A stretch of 64,000 nucleotides of DNA, taken from assembly GCF_900747795.2 (NCBI RefSeq), contig NC_041401.2:66629246-66693245 (forward strand). Reading direction: 5' to 3'. A program made the position numbers and the translations under genes. This document shows, piece by piece, positions 43,901 through 58,900 of this stretch; position 1 is the stretch's first letter, and each line of letters begins with the position of its first letter. The stretch comes from Erpetoichthys calabaricus. Its lineage: Eukaryota > Chordata > Cladistia > Polypteriformes > Polypteridae. The notes beneath the pieces are model-generated. The model did not search any database. It saw nothing but the letters and a program-made list of their open reading frames with translations, and was not told the DNA's origin.

Positions 43901-46900
43901 GCCATCTTACTCTTCAACAGATTATTTTAAAATATTTAACCCACACCTGTATAATTAAGGCATCCACATTACTAGAGGATGACATTCTTTTTCTATCCGT
44001 GACCTTGAATATTCAAATAATATTTTCAGTTTATTTAAAGCATTTATTTTTGTGTGTGCTATTTGTTTAATCATACTGTAATTTTCTATTATTAGTGACT
44101 TAAGATGAAGATCAGATTTAGGAGTCATTTAGCAGGAGTCTTGAACATTCACAAACTCAATTTTTTAACTTTATTTAAGAATTGAATGATTTGGCAATTT
44201 TATTACCAATAACTAGTAGGTAAGGATAAACATTACAGACTTTTAACAAATATTTTTTCTAAATCTGTTTTCTCCAGTAATTGTTATGTTGAAACTTTGC
44301 ACATCTTGATATGTCTGGGAGGGTTTTCTTTGGATACACCGTTTTCCTTCAACATTTCAAAAATGAACATGCCAGTTTAATATATACTGCTGTAGACAGT
44401 TTAAGGTTGATTCCTGCTTTGCTTCTCGTGCTCTAGAGAGAATCTCACACCTCACAAGGCACTGTAATGAAAAAAAGAATTAAGATAATGGATAGGTGAT
44501 TTTTCTGATACGTGTACAGTAACTTCTTGTCAACATTCTGACACATTTAATCCAATTCAAGATTGCAAGAGGCCAAGTCTATCCCAGCAGCAAATGAAAA
44601 CAAGTATATGTTAAAGAACAAGGCAGTCTTGCTTTTTTCTTATCTTATGTATACATTTCTATCAAAAATTAATAAAAGTACATATGCCTTTAGGCGTAAT
44701 TTCTGTCTGATATAAATTTTAAGACATTAAATGGACACTCTTAGATTTATTGTCCTATTACCCTAGGATGTCTCTTGGGAGCCACTTGTATGCATAGCAT
44801 ATTTTTTAGTAAGTCATCTTGCTATCTTTCCAGACTTTTTTGCTTGAGGTCCATGTTTCAGTTGATTATCGTTGTGCCTCATGGAAAACCTCTTTTAATT
44901 TTTGCTGTTTATCCTAAAATTTTAGGCATGGAAGCTATTCATTTTACCTGGCTTGTGACTAAGTTTTAGTATATGCAATTTAGAAGTGTTTTAAAATAAT
45001 TTCTGAAAATCTTAAAAGCAGAATTTTGAGATAAATAATATTTTTACATCTCTTTCCCTCAATGAGTTCACAGACCATTTTTTGTAATACTAGGGGGCGA
45101 ACTGCTCGCTTCGCTTGCCAACCCCCGTATTTGGTTTTCCGGATGCACACTTTTAAGATTTTTTTTTTCTTTGAATTGTTGCTATTTCATTAGTTTCACT
45201 TTTATTTCAGAACTTCTGTAAAAACAATATTTGTAATCTTGCGAGTCCCAATATGCTGAATCTTTTTAATGAGGTCAGGATAAGGTTCTCTGTTTGGAAT
45301 TTCAGCATAGACAAAACGATCTACATCATCAGCATTTAATAATTTTTTTTTTACAAAGTAACAAAGTAAGTAGAGTTCTGCATTGGACTCCTGTCTGTAA
45401 AGTCATGCTATTTTCCTCTCCCAGTTCCAAAAGTACATGGGTTTACCAAGGTGATACCCCAGCTTTTGTCTAGGTTTTTGTACAAGGGCTAGACAGAACG
45501 TTTTTGACTCCTGGGGTAAATTTAGGTTTTTAAATAAGCAGTCAGATAAATTATATATACATTAAAAAGTAACCAATAAATGCATGTGTGGTAAACTCCG
45601 TTTTTGAAATTCTCAAGATTCTTTATTTGTCACATGCATAGTTATACAGGACAACACTCAGTGAAATGCATCCTGATCCGGTTATCAAAAACTGTGCAAA
45701 GTTAGAAGAATATCAGTTAAATTAACAAAAAGTCATAGATCGAAAGATAACAGTATAGTAGAACATAATAAATAAGTAAAATTATGTGAATAAAGTAGAA
45801 TTAAGTGTTAAGGTGCAATAGTGTAGTAATTATTGTGCAAAACCAAAGTTAGACTGGTGCATAGTTAAATGAGGCAGTTTGTTTGTTTGCGCTACTGCGA
45901 TCTTTACTTTTTTATATTTTCTAATTTTCCTACTTTCTTATCCTTTTAACTTTCTCCACATGTGTATAGCGCCAATGGTTTTTTTTTTTTTTTTTTTTTT
46001 TTTTTTGAGCCTATCTAATTTCCCTGGTTTCATAGTCTCTAACCTGCTTTGCATGTGTTTAGCGCCAACGTTTGTAAACATCTCTATGAAGTTCTACTTT
46101 GTCTTTTACTCATTGTCTTTTAATTCTGAGCCGGATTGGACGTGCTTTTTTTTCAATTCCACTTGTTCCGGGCTGATAATTACTTTCCTTATTTTCTGAA
46201 TTTGCACCTCGATTATTCTTTTTTGCTCTTTTTTTCCGTCCAACGCATTTGAGTGTCTTTTCTCCGCGCTTTTCTTTCTTCTTCGTTTAATCGTCGACGT
46301 TTCATTTCTACCCTATTCATTTCATTTCTACCGTATTGACCTTATACACTTTATATGCACGAAGAGCTGTGTGTGCTGCATGACTGCCTTTACACTACTG
46401 ATTTGTTTTTTTTGATATTGCTTGTAAGTAGGGTGTGTCTTGCAAGACTCTCGTTCTATGTTCCCGTGAGACGCACCGTGGCAGGTCTCTTTCGTCTCGC
46501 GGGTCTTTAAATTATCTTCCGAGAAAGATCACATATCGTAGACTATCAGGACAGGGGACAGGATTTCTTTTTATAATAGATAGATCTTTATATCATAAAG
46601 ATTAAGCAAAAAGAAGAGGATTGATCAATTTTAGGTAAACATCGGCAATCAACCCTTGAAATGGATTCTTCTAGGATTTAAAATACTTTTTCTAGGATTT
46701 AAAATAAAATTTAAAATATATTTAAAATACACTAGCCAAAACAGTTTATTACTAAGCATAATACATAAGGAGGTGAGATATCTTAGTTGTTGATCATGCA
46801 ATGAATCAAAAGGCCATATTTCAAAAGGAATTTGGCAGACTGTTTCAAATGGATACTTCTAGCTAACTGGCTTGTTTTACACGGTATCTCCTCCTGCTGT

Positions 46901-49900
46901 GCGCCATGACACAAGATCATCAGAGTGTTCTCTGTTTGTCTATATGCGAAGGCTTTAATAAAAAGATCAGAGATGTGTTTTCTTTGAAACTTTAAGTAAT
47001 ATTCCCAAGCTAGCTGATTGAGCAGACAGATAAGATTGCTGCTTGCTGTACAAAATTACTTCATTAGTTCTATGATGCCTAAGAACACATTCTTCAGATA
47101 AGTACCGTGCACTTGGAAAGGGGATTCATTTCCTGCCTGCCTTTGCTAGTATCAAGAGTGGATCTGAAAGCAACGAGGACAGAATTTTGAAAATTGAATG
47201 TTGCTCTAGGAACGTGATTGCAAACCCACTTGTGAGTCAGTACTGCAAGTACAAAACATCCTAATGTTAATTCTGATTGCTTAGCTTGAAATTAACCTTG
47301 TGGGAAACATTCAGTGATCATAACCTATGTCAGTCATTTTTTTCACACTGTGTCCTTCTAGCAAACTTTTACAGAGCAATCTGAACTCTTATCTTTGTCC
47401 GTACAAAACAGGAAGGTTTTATTTTAGTTGGGTGAAAAATGGAGCTTGTTTTACAACATAACATTTTTTTAAAGGTTTACTCTGCCAAGATTCTTGCAAT
47501 AAATACAGTACAGTCAGATAAGACACTTGGGGAAACCCAAAAAAAACACCCTTTTTATGTAGAAGAGTTCTCTTTAGCCCTTGGCTCAGGATGGGTCAAA
47601 AAGAGACTAGACTGTAAAGAGGTTGTGTTCAATTTAGGTCATATTGTATGTTCAGTATAAATCTTTTTTGCAAATTGGTTTATCCTATAGTAAAACATGT
47701 TTAAAGTGGTCTTCCTGCCTGTGTGAGGGATCTTTTTCTTGTGCTGCCATGAGATTAGGAATGACCAATTGACATTGTCTTAATTGTAATGGTTATCAAA
47801 ATTTGTGCAGCATGTTTAAGGAATCATTAGCAGTTTCCGAAGGATATCTTGTCTTTTTCTTGAACAAATATATATATATATTTTTTTAATAGATAAGGTT
47901 TTTCCATTGTGTATCCATATTTTTTAGCAAAGATTAAACATGAATAGGTTTTCAGCATAGCTGCTCCCATCTAATAGGCCTCTTAACATTCTTCAACTGA
48001 AATTATTTCAGTTAATGAAAGAAGTTACAGTAGTTTCCTTTTCAGATGCCTGGTTACAGATATTGGATGCCTTTAGCTAAGTAAAGTCACCTTATCTGAG
48101 CTTCATGGAAGAATCACTATGCAAAATGATTTTCTTGTGGTGGAGAAAAACACACTTGACCATGTGTACAATAACCTCAAGCATGGGTTTAAAGCATTAC
48201 CTCTCCCACATCTGGGCCTGACTGACCATATCTCTCTGTTTTAGCTCTAGTATACAGACTTAATATCAACACAGTCAAACCGTCTGTAAGAGACATACAG
48301 GAGTGGCCAAAGGGTGCTTTTGAGCAGCTAAAGAGGCTGCTTCAGTAGCATAGACTGGACTGTATTTGAAGATGACAATATTGATATATGCAACTCTTCT
48401 GTACTGTTTTATATAAAAAGCTGCATAGACAATGTCACTTGTCACAAACTCCACAAAGAGCCATAGCAAGGTTTGGGGGCAGCCACCCGTATATTTGGTT
48501 TTCTGGCTGCAAATTGAGGCTTAAATGGTAGCACTGCTGTGCACAAAACCGAGTCCAAAACAGAACTGAGGGAACAGGGAAAAGGTGAAGGCTTTTAAAG
48601 GGGAAGACAGGAAGTGAGGTCAAAGGGGTCGGGCTCATGAGGGTCTTCAACCATAGGCTCGAGCCCGGATGTGACATCATAGGGGCCAGAGCCGGCAAGG
48701 TCTTCTTCCATAGGCTCGGACCCGGAAGTGACGTCAAGAGGGCCAGGTGGAATCTCCCGTGAGTGGTCTGCAGGAAAGGGAGAAAAAAAGTCAGTGCACT
48801 CTGCCACATCCTGGTCTGATTCGGATTTCCCCTTACTCAAGTCCTTTAGCTGCCTCCCATGCGCACGTGTGTGACACACTATAACAAAATAAATCTGTGT
48901 TTTCTCCAACAATAAGCTATGGATGGCAAGAGATGTACAACTCTTACTAAAGACTCGCAATAAGCCCTTCAACTCTGGTGATAAACAGCAGTACAGTGAT
49001 GCCAGGTTGGAGCTGAAGAGGGACATTAGAGTTGCCTGACCAGCCTACAAGCAGAAAATTGAGCATTGTATGGACAAATCCGACGTCTGCAATGAATGGC
49101 AAGGTATATGTCACACCCATAAACAAAACAATAATACCAACCCTGTTACCAGTATTAGCAGTTCCTCACTGGCAGAGCAGCTTAACCACTTCTTTGGATG
49201 TCATGGGAGGTGAGACCAGGAACTGTCAAAATCGCCATTCCAGCTCCAGATACCAACAGCCCGGTACTTGCTGTACAGTCTGCTACTGTTATATGCACAT
49301 TCCGGAATATCAATGTACAGAAAGGTAGCTGACCTAGATGGTGTTCCATGTCAGGTTCTCCAAAACTCTGGTGCGGAGTTAGCGGAGGGTTTTTACAAAT
49401 ATCTTCAATCGATCTCTGTACAATGCACTGTCCCTACCTGCTTGAAGACATCCATCACAGTACCAGTTCCATAGCAGACTGCCATAACCTGCCTCAATGG
49501 TTACAGGCCAGTAGCATTAACACCAGTAATCATGAAATGTCTGGGAGGATTGGTCCTCAAGTTCATCAAGACTGCTCTCCCAACCACAATAGACCCTCAC
49601 CAATACGTATATAGATCCAATAGGTCAATAGATTACGCCATTTCCGCTGTCCTCCACACTATACAGTACTGCTCTACCTGGAAGAGCAAGAAACGTACAT
49701 ATGCAAGTCTGCTGTTTTGGGGACTATACTTCTGCTTTTTAATACCACCATACCCAACAGACTATTTTTCAATATGTCTATAAGATGACTTCTTAACAAA
49801 CCGGCCACAGTCAGTCAGGGTGGGCCTCCACCACTCCTCCACTTTGTCACTCGGCACAGGGCACTACAAGGCTGTGTGTTTAGCCCTTTTCTTTACTCTC

Positions 49901-52900
49901 ACCATACGTATTACTGCATACCAGCCTACCACACAAATGCCATTATTAAATTTGCAGATGATACAACAATAGTGGGGCTGGTCACTGATGGAGATGAGTT
50001 TGCCTACAGGGAGGAAGGTATGTAGACTGACAGACTGGTGCATAGAGAATAACTTGATACTTAACACACAAAAAAATAAATGATCATTGATTTCTGAAAA
50101 AAGCAAGATGACAACTGGCCACTGTATATAAACAGTGACAAAGTGGACAGAATCTCTAGTTTTAGGTTCTTGGGTACTTACATGGTTTAAAAAGCACAAC
50201 AGCCACTTGTGTCACAAAAGCTTCTGGTGTCTTTCTATCTTTGTTCCACTGAGAGTGTCTTGACTCATGGGATACTAGTGTGGTACAGCAACAGCTCAGC
50301 AGCTGGCAAAAAGGCTGAACTGAACCTTTCCCCTCAGGGAAGAGATATAGGGCAATCAGAGTGCAGAGCAGAAGACTGAAGAACAGCTTCTACCCCAAAG
50401 TGATTACTACACTAAATTCTGTAATGAATTTGCATACCTCACAGAAATAATTGTGAAATATTGTATCTATCTATCTCTATCTCTCTATCATTTTTCTTAA
50501 CTTGTGGAATATCTTTAGAAATGTGGAATATCTTTAGAAAAACTTTTTTTTTTTTTTTGCATATGATGACAATTGTGTAATGTATGAGCTATCTATATCA
50601 GAATATTAGATGTGTGGTTTTTTAAAAGTATAATTTCGAGCATTGTTTCAGATAGTGTACTGGAATCTCAGTGTATGTGTTATGTAATGACAATGAAGGA
50701 ATCATATCTTATCTTATCTGGAAGCAGTTAGTTCATAGTGAAGATCCTTCAGCTCAGTTGATCCTCTTCACTTTGCAGTACTTGTGAGATAAAATGTAAA
50801 CGGAGTACATTTTTGAGAAATAACGGTCTTTAGCATTTTATACTGTGGAGTTCATATTGCAGACTTGTTGAGAGGAATTATTAGTAAGCAAAATTTGCTT
50901 GGGGAAGCATGCTTGGATAAAGGGAAAGGTAGCTGTCTAACTCTCCATCTGTCTTCAACATCCAACCTGGCATATCTCCTAGTTGTGAAAAATTAGTACT
51001 TTTGCCACTGGTCTGTTAATATTTATTAGTTTGTGCTCCTGATTTCCACAGTCAAACTGGGGGTATACAATATCTTTCCAGGTTTACAATGCATAGTAGA
51101 CCTTTGTAATAGTGAACAGTTTGTTATAAGTTGTAAATGGTGATTCAGTATTTTCTGAGCATGTTGTAGGCTTCAGTGCATGATGTGTTTTAATAGGAGA
51201 ATCCAAAGTGAAAGTCTGCAAACCTAAAAAAGAAACTGTTTTTTTTTAATCCTCAAGAAGAAAGATAGATAGATAGGTACATGGTAATGAAAAGGCGTGC
51301 TCTAATAATACTTTATAAATGCAATGTCTGTTTAGGCTATTCAGCTGAATACCTTTCTGTGTCTGCCTATTCATTTTGCTGTAACCATCACTTAATACTG
51401 TATTTTCAAAGTTCTTTTTCAGCTTAAATCTGAAGAAATTCTCAATGTAGTTGGACGTGAACACAGAATATTTTCTTAAAATCTATAAAGATTTGTTACT
51501 TTGTTTATTTGCTGGTCTTGTAATTGTATAGATACTGGAATGAGTCTGCATTAAAATAAGAGCATAAAACAAGAAAACAGATGCTAGGATTACAATTATG
51601 TTGACCTATTATACCCCACCCCCTCCCTACCTTTCCCAGCGCTTCCATACCAGGCATAGATGAAGGATACAATGAAAAGTTGCATGAAAGCAAACTGACA
51701 CGGTACTGAGACTCGGCAGAGTCGAGCAACATTTAATATAGATTGTGATGATAAAGACCGACACACACATAACAGAACAGGAAGTGCCCATCAATCAGGT
51801 TTCCAGGCACTGCAGGAAATTGTCAGCCTATAAAACATACAAGGTGTTTGAACTAGGATTGTGTTTCTTTTTTTCTTTCAACTTTTTGATACCTTGAACA
51901 AATAGTACTGCAGGTGAAGCGGCTGCCTTTCTCTCTTTAAGAAAAATCTTTGCTTGGACCTATAGGTTTCACAAGGGCAAAGCGCACATCTTTAGTTGAT
52001 ATCAGTACTTGTTGCTGTTCAAGTCTTCAATGAATTTCCATTAATACACTCACTATTGTCAGCTAACCATGCAAAATTAAATTTCCTGTTGTGTAACACA
52101 GTCTGCTTAGTCTGTTGCTTTCTATAGATATTAAAGTAGTCAGCTGCATTTAATACTCTACTTAAGCTCAAACTGAACATTATCTACAGTTTGTCTCTCA
52201 GTACTAATAATACTGTATATATAATAATGAAAAGTGTGAAGTGTCAGTGTTTATCTGATTGAAGCTGGTTATAATAAATTTAGGTAATGTAATATTATTT
52301 AGTGTATTTATTTGTCATTTACCAAGTGATCATGTGCCCATAATTACTCTAAATATAACTGATGCATAGAGTCTCTTTCATGCATTTTAATCTGTTAATC
52401 AATATGAATGTGATCTTGCAGTAAGAATAAATCTCGCAGTGGTTCCTAAAATTGCACATGTGAATTTATAATGCTAGTATTGTAGTGATATCTCTATTCT
52501 TGTAATTTATATTGAAGATGATGTGCACATCTGTGTGGACGTTGATGGCATTCATTTCTTCTGAAACTACCAAAATTTTGAATTAGCTACCCTTTATCTA
52601 AACACATTGTTTTCCATTATTTTATAAGTGGCACAATGGTTATCTCAGTTTTCTTTATATATACAAAGTCCTTTGTTCAAACCCCAGCTTAGGGGCAATC
52701 TTTTTTTATGAATTTTGTACTTTGTCATTTCATCTTTATAGGTTTTCTGATTATTTGGGTTCCCTTCTGAATCCCAAAACCATACATTCACTTTAACTGG
52801 TAACTGTGAGTTAATTCTATGTGAGTGTTTAAAAACACTTAAGGCTGATTTATACTTCTGTGTCAATGCTATGTACAGAGGCTGTGCCATAGGCTACACC

Positions 52901-55900
52901 ATTAAAAGCAGTTTATATTTCTGTTTTGCACAGCTCCACAGGCACATGCCTGAACACTAGTTGGTGGTGTTTGTAGCATGCAAGAAAAGTGAATAATCCA
53001 TTAAAATGCAGAAAATTAATTTTGCCCTCTATTATCACTGCTTCTCTTGCTACACATTTTCTTCGATAGGAGAATATATTTGTCCCTCACATTTCTCCAC
53101 TTTTTCATATATTCTCCGACTTCCAATCTGGAAGACAAATGGAAAGGTGTTTTAATCATACAAGCATACATATTTTTTTGCTTCAAATTGTTAAATGAGC
53201 CTTGCATGCTTTGCATATTGTAGTTTTGTGTTTTAAGAAAATGTTCTCACTTTGTTTGTTTCTTTTTAAAAGTTTAGCTGTTTGTATTTTCGTCAATGCT
53301 TTCTATTCTTAAAACAATATAGTATCATGGCTGGCTGATTTGAAATAAGTCATCGAAATAAAAAAATCGGCAACAAAAATATTTTTTGACAAATTTTTAT
53401 TATGCACAATATTCAGTACTTGTTTCAGCCCTATAATTTCCAGACAGAGAGAACAAAGTTTGTATTTCACTTATTCTTATATAGATAGACCAAGAAATAT
53501 ACAGTAATATGTCAAGATGTTGGTAAAGAGACTCCAGGCAATACTCAAATGTCAGATTTAAACAGAATAATGCACATTGTGTCCTGTCCATGAACAGTGG
53601 ATCAACCTCCTGTCTTTGCGCATGTTTTGAGTTTGTACACAAACGAAGAATTATGCATATCACTCTGTTTCTGCAGTTATAAAATGAGTTGTGTTTGGAT
53701 TTTTGTCATTAAGTCATATCCATTCAGTGTGAAAGTAGGACTATACTAAGGATGTGTCTTATTTTTCCCACTTGTTTGAGTTTTTAATGAACATGATATC
53801 AAGGCACAAATAAGGTCTAGGGTGTATTTAGTTTGTAGATGTTGAGTTGTGGTTTGTTTTTATGTTATTTTTCTGAAAAAATGCACTACCTTGATTTTAT
53901 TAATGAAAGGTTTGTTTTCCAAAATATAAGAATAATCCTATTGTGGATAAATTGAGGGGTTATTATGCAAATTGCATTGCTGATTTAGTTTATCTGTTTG
54001 TTTATTTTTCAAAGACATCCGTTGGTGAGGCACTACAGAAGGAAGCTGCTAAGAAGAAAATGATGAAGCAGGTAGAACACTGTACCATATTTGCTGTTTA
54101 ACTTTTGTCATTGTGTTAATTTACTACATTGGTTTCATATAGCTACCATATTTGTGATTTTCTTCAGGGCATTATCTTTGGGAATAGTTTACTCTTATCT
54201 ACCTGGTTGTTAAGTTATTTGTTCCTGGAACAAACATTTTCAGTTATTTGAGCTTCAGCTTTATAATAGTTTGGCTTATACATAGTGTGCCTTTTAGAAT
54301 ATGCATTTCTGTGTTAATCAAGATTCTGAAAAGGAAATAATGAACATTAAAGGTTGTTTTACTTTTAAATACTAGTTGAAGAAACATTGCTTGTGTTATG
54401 CAGTAAAATGCTTTAAAGATGCTTCAGTATTAATGAGTGTCCCTAACATTTCAGTAATATAACAGCAAAATTCACCTGAGTGTACAGCTTGCCACCAGGG
54501 GATTCATGGTAATCATTGTTAGGTCACCTGGGAAATTCAAAGAGACGAATTCAAGTTGTGTACATTTTGTAGACTCGTCTAGAGATGCAGAGAGCTCTGG
54601 AACAAGATGCCAGCGTTTATGAGTATGACAGCATCTATGATGAAATGCAGAAAAACAAGGAAGAATGTACAGCAAAAGTCCTCTCCGGGGCAGACAAGAA
54701 GGTACATATTTTAGAGTGGATAGCTTGCTCTTTTGCGGTTATTAGATATACCAGCAAGAAAAATCATGAGTTACTGGACTCCTCTGGTATTACCTTACTT
54801 TGGTCTTTAGAATAGTTTAAATCTTTCTTACGGTGTTACATCAACTAATTAAATTTAAATATTCTCAGTAAACCTAATGTATTTCTATTAATAAGCAAAT
54901 TATTATTTTCTGCCTCACTGTTATTCAACATTTTCTTTTTTTCTTTCTTTATTAATAGCCAAAATATATTTCAAGTTTGCTGCAGGCAGTGGAGAAAAGG
55001 AAAAAGGAGCAGGAACGTGTAAAGGAAAGAAAGATCCAGAAGGAACGTGAGGCTGAGGGAGAACAGTTCAAAGACAAGGATGCCTTTGTGACCTCTGCAT
55101 ATCGACAGAAGCTACTGGAGAGGCAGATGGAAGAAGAAAATGAGAGAAGAGAGGCAGCAATGGAGGGTGAGATAGCTGGAACTTGCATGTGATTATGACC
55201 TGCCATCCATTTGTCCATTTTCTGATACCATATATGATGAATAGATTTGTAAGTAAGCACAGTAACTCCTGCAGTATTAGGACACCATTCAATGTCTGGG
55301 ACATTTGGAGACGCAATTCTGCATGTCTTTGGGTTAGCAGAGGGACCTTACAGGAATACTAGGAAAATCTGAAAAACTGAGCAAAAGTACACCCAATCAT
55401 CATTCATCGTAACTTGTTTTATTATAGAGGCATCCAGAAGGGACAGCTACTGGTATATTCTTTCATCCACCTTAAAACATAACTCTGTCATAATCAATTG
55501 AAATTTTGCAGTTAATTCAGGTGTCATTCCCAAATTCAAAGTTATCATTTCTTGTTTTGTATTGTTGGCAGTATATGCCTTCAAAGCTTCATGTTGTTTT
55601 ATCATGGGTATCTCTGTATTAATAGATCTTGCTGTACAAATCTCTACACAATTCAGTTCATGTAAATATGTCATCTGCACTGTCAAGATTCAGTCACTGC
55701 AGAAATATCTAGCATACAGGTGATGAGCTCTCATACAACAAGCACATGGCAGGGTGTATAAAACATAAAGCATAAGTGTTTGATGAAAGGAGAGACGTGT
55801 CAAAGTGAAACAGTGATGCTTGCTTTCAGATGTGCTCCCCTCCTTGTCCTTGTTTCACCATCGCCTTACTGTTCATTTCAAAAGTCCATTAGTAGACAGG

Positions 55901-58900
55901 TTTAAACATGTATGTGGAAATATGAGGGACTTTAAGTAATGAATGGAGCATTTCTGATTCCTTTACTTGGAATGTGATAAATTTGCAAAATTGTATTTTA
56001 AATGTTTGATTTACAGGATGAGCACAGAGAAGTGAAATTCTTATGGAGAGGCTAAATAAAGCCTTCATTCTGTTCTTGCAAATTCTTAGTTGCATTCACA
56101 GCACACTGTCTTCATAAAATTAGGAAAATCTGGAGCTCTTGATAGCTTTTATTGACGAGTCACTTTTAAATAGGGGACATTTTTAAGAGCTTTGAAATCA
56201 TTAGATTTTAAAGAAGGAATTATACCTAGTCTTCTCCAAAAGGATGAAATAAAGTTGTGAATTAATATTTTGTTGGAATATAAATAAACTGCAGCTTTGC
56301 ATAAGTTACAACTGTCAACAGCTACTTGTGTCATTGCTTTTAAAAGTGAATGCAGTTCATTTCACTGCGGTGGGATTTTGAGATTTTTTAATAGCTTATA
56401 TAAGAGAGGCCTAATGATCTGCTTAATTTTTAAGCCAAGAGTTTTATTTTAACAAGCCCAGTCAGATTTGCCTGTGGAGGCTGCATCATCTGCTTGACCA
56501 TTGCTGCAATTCTAGGTTGTGCATCTTGTTAGAGGAGCAAACGTTGTTTTCAATTGCTATGATCATATTCCTGAAATTATTTGAACAACATTAACAATAT
56601 TCATTTTTGCTTGTTTTAGTGGTTCATAATTGTGCATTCTATATAGATATTTTACCAAACTGTTGTATTGAGATTTCTGTAGAGCTATATGCACCTTACC
56701 TGTTAGATCAGAAAAGTAAGAATAAATTTGTATAACTATATAGAGACACTGTGATGCTGTGATGTTAAAAATTCTTTTCTTTTTGTATCATATCATTTTA
56801 ATCAATAATTCATATTGTAAAATGAATTATTTACAGGATGCTTTGTAAATTTGTAATTTACTAGATTTTTAGCAATTTCACGTGTAAAAATATTTTCATT
56901 GTAATGGTTAATGCAGCTCTTTTATTAATTGCACCTTTACCTTTACTCCTTTAGTTCTTTGGAATGACTGCAACAGTAGTTCTCTACGGCAGTTTGATTT
57001 TGCATAGTTTATGCGCACATAATATTCTGATTAGAATTTGATTGTTTTCCATTGTGCTGACTCTTTTATATTTTGTGGTGTAAAATTAAATTGTGTTTCA
57101 CTGTCATCTGTTATAGCGGCCCTTGATGTTAAAAAGCAGAAGGATCTTAGCGGATTCTATAGACATTTACTGAATCAGACTGTGGGTGAAGAGGATCTCC
57201 CAGACAGGGGTCTAAAGAGGTAGGTATGATGGATTAAACATTTAAAAATAATAATCTCCCAGTGACCACTATCTCCACTACAGTCATAATAATTTACTAT
57301 GTCTAAAATACAGGCATCTGAAGTGTGATTTGACAAGGGGGAATTTTGTCTATTGTCTAGTGTTTTATAGTCCAGTTTTTTATTCCCTGTGACAATTCAG
57401 TCAGTGCTTCCCAGCTATTTTCCATATATTTAGAATTCATATGTCAGTGAAATCTCTCTCTGTGTGCGTGTGTGTGTGTGTATATATACAATGTTTTTTT
57501 TTCTATAATTTGCTAGAACATTCTGGTTGATTTTGCGACTTCTGTCATTACGCTAAGTATCATATTTCACTTTGCACTAATCTGAGAGAGAGACTGTGGG
57601 CCGAGGGGAGGGGCAAGCATGACGTCAGGAGTGGGGAGCTGGGCAGGATACTCCTCAATTACTCACACACCAGCCTCTGCTTGAACAGGTCTACCTCTGG
57701 CCACGTTTTGGAGTGCACCTTGCCTTCACTTACCTAGCGATACCTGTTTGTTTATTGATTTTTAAAGTTTGTCCTGTTTCACTCCTATGCGGGCGGAGCC
57801 ATGGGGGGACATCTAGTAGGTTATATTTTTATTATATTCATCATTGCATAACTTCTGTTTCTACTGTTATAGATGTTCTCTGTCTATCTCTTCATTTTTG
57901 AACCTAACACATTTTTTTTGGAAGGCTACTAAACATAATATCATGCTCATATTTGTGGATCTCCTGGGATATATTCTGATGGATTGTTTGCAGTCAATAT
58001 AATAATTCTATTTTGTCTCTGCACTAATAGGGATCACCAAAGTAGAGAAGAGTTAAGTAAGGAAGAGTGCAGCAAATCTCCACATCATGACAATCAAGAC
58101 AGAGACAGTGACTTTGAAATTGACAGTGATGAAGAAGATGAAGGATTGAGCACAAAATTCAAGAGTTCTTCAGCCAGCAAAACGGAACGAAGCAATTCTG
58201 CACGACATTATAGACAGAGATCCATGTCTTCTGAAAGTGAACCAGATAAAAAGAATGAAAGACACAAAACCAAAGAAAGACATAGACATAGAGAGAAAAA
58301 GCATCACAAAGATAAAGAAAGAGAAAGAGATTACAGGGACATAGAGAGGAAGACTGAGAAGGAAGCCAGACATTTAGATAGATGTGAGGAGAGGGACAAA
58401 ATGAAAGGTGTCAGAGACTTAGACAGAAGAAGGGAAAGAGATCGCAAAGATTCAGAAAGGTTGAAGGAAAGTGATGGAGGAAAAGAGTTTAGATCTACTG
58501 AAAAATTGAGAGAAGATACCTCAAAAATCTTCAGGGATTCAGAGAGATCAAAAGATAAAGAAACACAGAGAAGTTCCAGAGATTTAGACAGTCAACGGGA
58601 AAACCGATCTCCAGATTCAGACAAAAGAAAGGAAAGAGAAGAAAGAGACTTTGACAGAGGGAAGCAAAGGAAGGCAAGTTATAGTGAAAACCAAAAACAG
58701 AAGGAGAGCATAGAGCAGAAAGACCAAGATGACCACAAAAACAAGCGCAAGGGTGATAAGGAAGATCAAGATAAGGGTGATGATAGACTTGTGGTAAAAG
58801 AAGGAGCAGCTGCAATAACTGAAAATGAACATGTTGCTAAAGAGCTTCAAACTACATCTTCACTTGCAACTATGGAGGACAGAAGGGAAGGTGAACCAAG

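Noticed and set aside
45879-46199. 106-codon + strand ORF rich in Phe/Leu/Ser
   Set aside because: Lies in a Helitron-like element over a T26 run; a low-complexity artefact.
48435-49026. Two - strand open frames of 124 and 143 codons
   Set aside because: They run over the LTR U3 repeats into the neighbouring LINE; no domain.
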